Source of the DNA: a virus
IMG/VR virus record: IMGVR_UViG_3300043772_003212
Span: 1-26,463 of that record
Length of the DNA stretch: 26,463 bases
Direction: 5' to 3' (one strand)
A program made the position numbers and the translations under genes. The notes under the pieces are model-generated. The model was not told the DNA's origin and searched no databases. It saw only the letters and a list, made by a program, of their open reading frames with translations. Below are positions 22,600 through 26,463 of the stretch, one piece after another. The first letter of the stretch is position 1. Each line of letters opens with the position of its first letter.

Positions 22600-23773
22600 C
22601 GCGCACCTCCTTCATGACGTGCTCGATGTGCTTGACAGCTGCGGGCGCACCCTTCTGCAGCAGGAACGTTTGCAGCTCGACTGCGGTGCGGCCACCGTCG
22701 CGCAGCATGCGCAAGATGTAGTCCTGAGCACCCAGTGTGTTGCGGTAGTCGAGCTCGCAGGTCTCGCGGACGTAGTCATCCATGAGGGCGGTGGCAGGGC
22801 GCGGGTCGCAGATTCCCTTCGCAATGATCTCGGGAGCGAGCGACTTCTTGATGCCCTTCTTGGCCTCGTACTGGCGCACCACCTTCTCAGCCCAACGCTG
22901 CCCAGCTGTGCCGCCCCAGAGGAGCCAGCTGATGTAGGCAGCGGAGGTCTTGTCCTGGTGGTACTCCTTGTACTTGGAGTGGCGCGAGAAGAAGTTCTTC
23001 ATGCGCTTCACCGTCTCAATGGACAGCGCCTCACCGTGAGAGAGGTCAGACGCGCGCTGCACGCCTGAGCCAACACCAGCCTTCTTGGCCTGCTTGGTGT
23101 CGAGACCACCGCGCTTGTGCTTGCGACGAAGCTCGAGACCACGGCGAGCAGCGGAGCGCACGCCCTCAGGCGGCACGAAGCCTTCACCCTTGGCAACGAG
23201 TTCAGCACTGTACTCAGACTTGTACAAGGACAGCAGGTGCTTGGCCTTGACGTACAGCACGTCGATGTGGGCCTGCTCCTGCCCAGCGGCCACGCTCTTC
23301 TTGACGCGCTTGTCCGATGTCAGCGAGCGAATCTCGCGCTTGACCGAGGTCAGTTGCTTGATGACAGCCGCGCGCTGTTGCGTACTTGCGGCAGCCTTCC
23401 AAGAATCGCGAAGCTTCCGCAGGCGAGCGCGCAGTGCTTGAACGCGAACAGACTCTTTGGGGCCTTGAGCACCCTGTTTCTTAGCATCTCCGCGCACACT
23501 TCCCATGCGCGCCCACTTGCCGGGGGCAAGCTTGCGCCACTTCGTGCCATCGCTATGAATGGTAATGTGCCCGATAGGGTCCCCGCGAACTCCGGCCATG
23601 CTGCCAGCTTTGGTCAGCGACTCGCTGACCATGCCGACGTACTCGGCCACACTGGTCATGAAGCGAAGGACACCAGTCTCGGTGTTTGCCTGGTCGTAGA
23701 GCTCGAGGAAGTGCGCAAGGGCCGACGCCGAGACGTGCGTGCCCTGCGCCTTCATCAGCACAAGCTTGGCCAT
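22586..23773 (-). CDS. Possible separate product: phage protein with 'RRGLELRRK...YISWLLWGG' domain
   Basis: An ATG at 23773 with GAGG about 11 nt upstream, shortly after the nested gene's stop (23799), could start a 395-residue protein (MAKLVLMKAQGTHVSASALA...). Residues 58-93 repeat the 'DG..W.K...GkW' motif seen at the front of the 933-codon frame. Residues 199-305 ('VRSAARRGLELRRKHKRGGL', 'IETVKRMKNFFSRHSK', 'SAAYISWLLWGGTAGQRWAE') form a domain I recognise as recurrent in phage structural or protease-linked proteins, with no known function. The C-terminal 90 residues are helical and overlap the portal start. It lies directly before portal, so a minor head role is plausible. It is in the same frame as 22586..25387 and may be only the C-terminal part of that protein. 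Confidence 0.5.
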   Translation of the reverse strand: MAKLVLMKAQGTHVSASALAHFLELYDQANTETGVLRFMTSVAEYVGMVSESLTKAGSMAGVRGDPIGHITIHSDGTKWRKLAPGKWARMGSVRGDAKKQGAQGPKESVRVQALRARLRKLRDSWKAAASTQQRAAVIKQLTSVKREIRSLTSDKRVKKSVAAGQEQAHIDVLYVKAKHLLSLYKSEYSAELVAKGEGFVPPEGVRSAARRGLELRRKHKRGGLDTKQAKKAGVGSGVQRASDLSHGEALSIETVKRMKNFFSRHSKYKEYHQDKTSAAYISWLLWGGTAGQRWAEKVVRQYEAKKGIKKSLAPEIIAKGICDPRPATALMDDYVRETCELDYRNTLGAQDYILRMLRDGGRTAVELQTFLLQKGAPAAVKHIEHVMKEVRDGRA

Positions 23774-25387
23774 GAGGTCGCTGACCTCACGGGGGCGCTC
23801 AATAGTTTGTGCGCTCGGTGAAGACGGGGAGCATGGGGTAGCTGTCCCCGACTTCTGAATAGAGGTCTCCGTCTGGCATGATGATGGGCTTGCCAGGCTT
23901 GGGCCAGTTGTAGTTGGTGGCGGCGAGGTAGAGGTCGACGCCTCGGTCGGTGAGCCCGTCAGTGCCGATGGTGGCGTAGTGCTCGAACTCGTAAGGAGGT
24001 GCGCCAGGCTGCCGCTCTGCGGGGTCGGGCTTGTACTCTCCGTAGCTTGCGTCTTCTGCGGTGTACTGAGGGGCCATGGCTGCTGGGTCAACCATCGCGG
24101 CTGCCGGGTCGACTGCAGCGTCGGCGCCGACTTCTCCAGCGTCGGCTCTGTCGCCTTCGTCAGGCTCTCCGGTGATGGCGTCGAGTTCTGATTCGACGGC
24201 GTCGAAGTCAGGCTCTGCGTCAGCATCGTCTCGAACATCGTCAGGACCAGACTCGGGATCTTGTCCGCGCTCATCGTCGACGGGATCGACTTCAGCACCT
24301 GCTCTTGCGCGCTTTGCCATATCGCTTCTTCCTCCTGGGTGCGCACGGACTTGCGCATGTTCAGCTTGTCGTAGGTGTTGCGGTAGTGCTCAGACCCACC
24401 GACAGACTCAAGGTAGGCTGCCTGCACATGAGGCGGCACGAAGGACATGCCGGACTTGGCCATGTCGTGCCCGAAGTGAGCACCGATGCGATTGCTGGCT
24501 GCCATGATGTTGGCAGCGACCTTGTTCATGCCGGCGCCGTAGGCATCGACCTTGACCGTGGGCGCCTTCGACAGGAAGTCAGCAGCCATGCGCGTCGCGA
24601 CGTGAGCGCGGATGGTGGACATCGAGATGCCACCGAGACCGGCTTCCTCCATGGCGGTGCGCACACAGTCGTGGCTGCACGAGAACATCGGAGCAGTGGG
24701 CGAGTGCTCAGCCTTGCTCATGTAGTGAGTGGCCAGCTCGTCGGTGTCCGGCTCCCACTGGAACATGTGACCCTGCGCGTGCTGCAGCGCGATGCGGGTC
24801 TTGGCCTTGCCAGACTTGGCCATGCGGCCCATGCCGACGTGACCGCGCTGCACCGCAAGCATCTGGTCTGGAGTGTGGCCCGACTTCACCACCGAGTAGG
24901 CGGCGAGGTAGCGGTCCTTGTCCTCCGGCTTGCACGACTTGCACATCTTCATGAGCTTGTCGGGCGCCTCGCGCAGGGCTGGCATGGCCTTCTTCATCTC
25001 GGCGAAGGTCTGGCGGTGCCGGCGCTGGTGGAAGTTCACCGTGTAGCTGTTGCGCTTCTTGCCACCGTGCTCCCACGAGAGGACAGGCTTGCTGTCCATG
25101 TCACCGTCGGTGTCGACGGAAACGTGGTCAGGGTGGAGCTCGTCGGGCGGCAGGTGACCGTCGAGGTCGTACTTGCTGCGCATCAGCTGGTAGCCGAGCT
25201 CGGCGCCCTTCATCTCCTCAGATGCAGTGCCCTCGGCAGCCTCCATCTGATTCTGCTTGGCGCGCCCTTGGGTGTTCTTGGAGCCGTCTTTGACTTGACG
25301 CCAAGGCCCCTTGCCGGGCTCTTCCTGCTTCTGCCATTGCGCGCCATCAGCACGCGTGGTCACGACACCGGTGGGCATCTTCTTCAT
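22586..25387 (-). CDS. 933-codon open frame: TopIB-like domain, S/T/P-rich linker, phage domain of unknown function
   Basis: The frame runs unbroken from ATG 25387. Residues 1-35 carry a 'DGAQWQKQ...GPW' motif. Residues about 95-330 resemble type IB topoisomerases/tyrosine recombinases: 'AKSGKAKTRI' (GKxGK-like hairpin), R260 in 'STIRAHVATRMAADFL', and G306-H307 followed nine residues later by F316 where the nucleophilic Tyr would be. Residues about 390-535 are mostly Ser, Thr and Pro and look like an out-of-frame reading of the gene nested at 23799-24320. Residues 539-933 are ordinary protein again (see the separate entry). Either a true fusion with a dual-coding linker exists, or two genes happen to share a stop-free frame. 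No stop ends the first part, so ribosomes starting at 25387 should make the long form. The start has AGGG 8 nt upstream. Confidence 0.55.
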   Translation of the reverse strand: MKKMPTGVVTTRADGAQWQKQEEPGKGPWRQVKDGSKNTQGRAKQNQMEAAEGTASEEMKGAELGYQLMRSKYDLDGHLPPDELHPDHVSVDTDGDMDSKPVLSWEHGGKKRNSYTVNFHQRRHRQTFAEMKKAMPALREAPDKLMKMCKSCKPEDKDRYLAAYSVVKSGHTPDQMLAVQRGHVGMGRMAKSGKAKTRIALQHAQGHMFQWEPDTDELATHYMSKAEHSPTAPMFSCSHDCVRTAMEEAGLGGISMSTIRAHVATRMAADFLSKAPTVKVDAYGAGMNKVAANIMAASNRIGAHFGHDMAKSGMSFVPPHVQAAYLESVGGSEHYRNTYDKLNMRKSVRTQEEEAIWQSAQEQVLKSIPSTMSADKIPSLVLTMFETMLTQSLTSTPSNQNSTPSPESLTKATEPTLEKSAPTLQSTRQPRWLTQQPWPLSTPQKTQATESTSPTPQSGSLAHLLTSSSTTPPSALTGSPTEASTSTSPPPTTTGPSLASPSSCQTETSIQKSGTATPCSPSSPSAQTIERPREVSDLMAKLVLMKAQGTHVSASALAHFLELYDQANTETGVLRFMTSVAEYVGMVSESLTKAGSMAGVRGDPIGHITIHSDGTKWRKLAPGKWARMGSVRGDAKKQGAQGPKESVRVQALRARLRKLRDSWKAAASTQQRAAVIKQLTSVKREIRSLTSDKRVKKSVAAGQEQAHIDVLYVKAKHLLSLYKSEYSAELVAKGEGFVPPEGVRSAARRGLELRRKHKRGGLDTKQAKKAGVGSGVQRASDLSHGEALSIETVKRMKNFFSRHSKYKEYHQDKTSAAYISWLLWGGTAGQRWAEKVVRQYEAKKGIKKSLAPEIIAKGICDPRPATALMDDYVRETCELDYRNTLGAQDYILRMLRDGGRTAVELQTFLLQKGAPAAVKHIEHVMKEVRDGRA
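23799..24320 (-). CDS. Nested gene: acidic N-terminus and compact aromatic C-terminal domain
   Basis: This 173-residue protein lies entirely inside the 933-codon frame, one frame back (-1). It starts at ATG 24320 with a full AGGAGG (24331-24336) 10 nt upstream. Residues 1-90 are strongly acidic and low-complexity ('DPVDDERGQDPESGPDDVRD'). Residues 100-173 look folded ('DGLTDRGVDLYLAATNYNWP', 'KPGKPIIMPDGDLYSEVGDS', ending 'VFTERTNY'). Codons in this half end mainly in C or G like the neighbouring genes, while the overlapping frame reads as Ser/Thr/Pro noise. This is the main evidence that the nested frame is the real gene here. I do not recognise the family. An acidic tail and head-module position would suit a scaffold-like or minor head protein, but that is a guess. 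Confidence 0.72.
   Translation of the reverse strand: MAKRARAGAEVDPVDDERGQDPESGPDDVRDDADAEPDFDAVESELDAITGEPDEGDRADAGEVGADAAVDPAAAMVDPAAMAPQYTAEDASYGEYKPDPAERQPGAPPYEFEHYATIGTDGLTDRGVDLYLAATNYNWPKPGKPIIMPDGDLYSEVGDSYPMLPVFTERTNY
24331..24336 (-). promoter_or_regulatory. Full AGGAGG ribosome-binding site for the nested gene
   Basis: The site lies inside the topoisomerase-like coding region and encodes part of the 'QEEE' residues in that frame. It supports independent initiation of the nested gene at 24320. Confidence 0.65.
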
Positions 25388-25415
25388 GGCGGCGACCCTA
25401 GTGAGGTTGGGCGTG

Positions 25416-25490
25416 TCAGGTGAACACGATCAGTATGAATAGTAAAACTGTCGAGACATAGATCAGTTTCCTATCAATACTGTCGACCAT
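25416..25490 (-). CDS. Possible 24-residue membrane peptide
   Basis: An ATG at 25490 begins MVDSIDRKLIYVSTVLLFIL and ends IVFT, a short polar head followed by a 15-16-residue hydrophobic stretch able to span a membrane. GAGG at the stop of the preceding gene (CTGAGGTCGTCATG) gives good spacing. The frame is open further upstream, but that part is Ser/Arg-rich and overlaps the zinc-ribbon gene, so it is not coding. Single-span phage peptides this small are sometimes lysis or membrane regulators. There is no direct evidence for either, and it could be a chance frame. Confidence 0.35.
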   Translation of the reverse strand: MVDSIDRKLIYVSTVLLFILIVFT

Positions 25491-25497
25491 GACGACC

Positions 25498-26322
25498 TCA
25501 GGGTGTGTCGTGGTGGGCCTGCCACAGCGTGATGATCTGATAGATGTCGAACGGCTGCTCGAGGGTGACCGACTCGTCGGGCATGACGAGAGACATCTGC
25601 GTGGGGAACGTGATGCCGATGCCCTTGCAGACGAGGTGGACCCCGCTTGGGAAGTCAAGCACCAGGTGCCACCGCGTGTTCGACATGGGCGTTCCTAGCT
25701 TGTCTAGGACGCAGGTGACCCCAACCATCGACTCGCCCTCGGCACCCTTCGTACGAGCGATGCTGGTGCTCGTGAGGGGCACCCCGCACTTGGCCAGCCA
25801 GGTGAGGATGGGACGGGCCACGCGGTTGTTGAACCGGTTGCGGAACATTCGCACGTGCAGCGTGTGGCGGTTGCGCTGCTGCGCGAGGAGCATCTGGTTG
25901 GGAGCGCCGTCAGTCACGTCCTCGGCCTCGGCGACCTCGGGGTCTTGTGCCCAAGGGTCGAAGGGCATCGTGTAGGACGTGTAGGTGAAGTCGTTGTCCT
26001 CGTCGCCCCAGAAGCGGGCCACCATGAGGTGCATGAGCCGGTGGGGCTCGAGCTTCTTCATGACGTCCGGCAGCTCTTTGATGTGGGAGGCACCCACGTT
26101 CAGCGCGAGCCACTTCTGCGGCTTGGCTTTGAAGAGCAGGAAGGACCGGGGGCTGAGGATGGCAGGAAGGGGCTCGGTGCGCCGGACCACGCCTGCGTTC
26201 TTCACGCACTCCACACAGAGGGACGTGCGGTGCGGACTGCGGGGTACGTTGCTGCGCCGGCAGTGTGGGCAGCACGGGACCACAGCGTACCAGTCACCGT
26301 CCTTGATGGAAGCTTCAGCCAT
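25498..26322 (-). CDS. Zinc-ribbon protein of unknown function
   Basis: This 274-residue protein opens with a zinc-ribbon-like pattern, CCPHC near residue 17 and CVEC near residue 37. A body follows that is mixed alpha/beta with 'PQKWLALNVGASHIKELPDV', 'MHLMVARFWGDEDNDFTYTS' and a C-terminal 'WHLVLDFPSGVHLVCKGIGI'. I do not recognise the family. It is the first gene of the visible operon and sits where a terminase or packaging gene often lies, but it has no Walker or nuclease motif, so it is not the large terminase. The ATG has AAGG 5 nt upstream. Zinc binding is likely from the cysteines; a nucleic-acid role would be an inference from the motif only. Confidence 0.65.
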   Translation of the reverse strand: MAEASIKDGDWYAVVPCCPHCRRSNVPRSPHRTSLCVECVKNAGVVRRTEPLPAILSPRSFLLFKAKPQKWLALNVGASHIKELPDVMKKLEPHRLMHLMVARFWGDEDNDFTYTSYTMPFDPWAQDPEVAEAEDVTDGAPNQMLLAQQRNRHTLHVRMFRNRFNNRVARPILTWLAKCGVPLTSTSIARTKGAEGESMVGVTCVLDKLGTPMSNTRWHLVLDFPSGVHLVCKGIGITFPTQMSLVMPDESVTLEQPFDIYQIITLWQAHHDTP

Positions 26323-26405
26323 GGCTGCCTTATCGCACGGGTGAGCGTGCTGCGCAATCAGGAGGTGACCTACGGGTTGCCTGCCAGAGATAGCAACGCC
26401 CTCAA

Positions 26406-26463
26406 GCTCTGCGGATAGAAACGAGGAGGCTCTGCGGATAGATCCGGGGGTGGTTTGCGGACA
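26406..26463. repeat. Short direct repeats with exact 23-bp period upstream of the first gene
   Basis: GCTCTGCGGATAG occurs at 26406-26418 and 26429-26441, and a diverged third copy (tttgcggaca) starts at the same phase and reaches the window edge. Start-to-start spacing is 23 bp each time, about two helical turns. The array may continue outside the window. Operator, phage promoter or iteron are all possible. The rest of the 141-nt leader (26323-26463) shows no gene. Confidence 0.6.

Noticed and set aside
24320-24360. Programmed -1 frameshift from the topoisomerase-like part into the nested gene
   Set aside because: No X-XXY-YYZ slippery heptamer is visible near the overlap, and the nested gene has its own AGGAGG and ATG.
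25491-25658. 56-codon upstream extension of the small membrane peptide
   Set aside because: Ser/Arg-rich shadow of the zinc-ribbon gene; only the last 24 codons are plausible.
25498-26322. Large terminase subunit at the start of the head module
   Set aside because: No Walker A/B or nuclease motif is present; the protein is smaller than a terminase and opens with a zinc ribbon.
26340-26420. Plus-strand AGGAGGTGA near 26361 as a ribosome site for a divergent gene
   Set aside because: It is followed only by a TTG and a 12-codon frame ending at TAG; no gene follows within the window.

Overview
The window is one strand-coherent block of a tailed-phage genome or prophage. Every gene I can support lies on the minus strand, so transcription runs from high to low coordinates. 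The order is the classic virion-morphogenesis order. A contractile tail sheath, a tail tube, and wedge-like and hub-like baseplate genes make it a myovirus-type (contractile-tailed) phage. The DNA is GC-rich with strong G/C preference at third codon positions. The host cannot be read from the sequence: a murein-peptidase domain in the tail hub implies a host with peptidoglycan and nothing narrower. I saw no tRNA, rRNA, CRISPR array, insertion sequence or integrase, and no terminase.

Head module (about 26.3 to 15.4 kb, read downward). A short leader with 23-bp-phased repeats precedes a zinc-ribbon protein of unknown role and a possible 24-residue membrane peptide. Next comes an unusual 933-codon open frame. 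Its first third resembles a type IB topoisomerase with the catalytic tyrosine apparently replaced by Phe. Its last 395 codons carry a phage domain of unknown function. Its middle is completely overlapped by a different, well-formed gene in another frame. Portal, prohead protease, probable scaffold and major capsid protein follow. A strong intrinsic terminator sits directly after the capsid gene. Then come an acidic protein with a SAP-like tail and the neck genes (adaptor, zinc-knuckle neck protein, gp10-like completion protein).

Tail module (about 14.4 to 7.2 kb): tail terminator, sheath, tube, a second intrinsic terminator, a promoter-like site, a two-frame tail assembly chaperone with a candidate +1 slippery site (UAU_UUU_CGC), and a tape-measure protein carrying a Pro-rich, tandemly duplicated, collagen-like insert.

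Baseplate module (about 7.2 to 0 kb): a large hub protein fused to an M15-type zinc peptidase and a C-terminal alpha/beta-hydrolase-like domain, an OB-fold spike-like protein, a protein fusing a gpU/DNA-circulation-like domain, a LysM-like domain and a gp25-like domain, and a baseplate J-like wedge protein cut by the window edge.

Most genes abut or overlap by 4 to 14 nt (ATGA or TTGA junctions), which suggests translational coupling. The two terminators follow the most abundant products (capsid and tube), which suggests graded expression along one late operon. All family assignments come from reading motifs and gene order; no database search was run.
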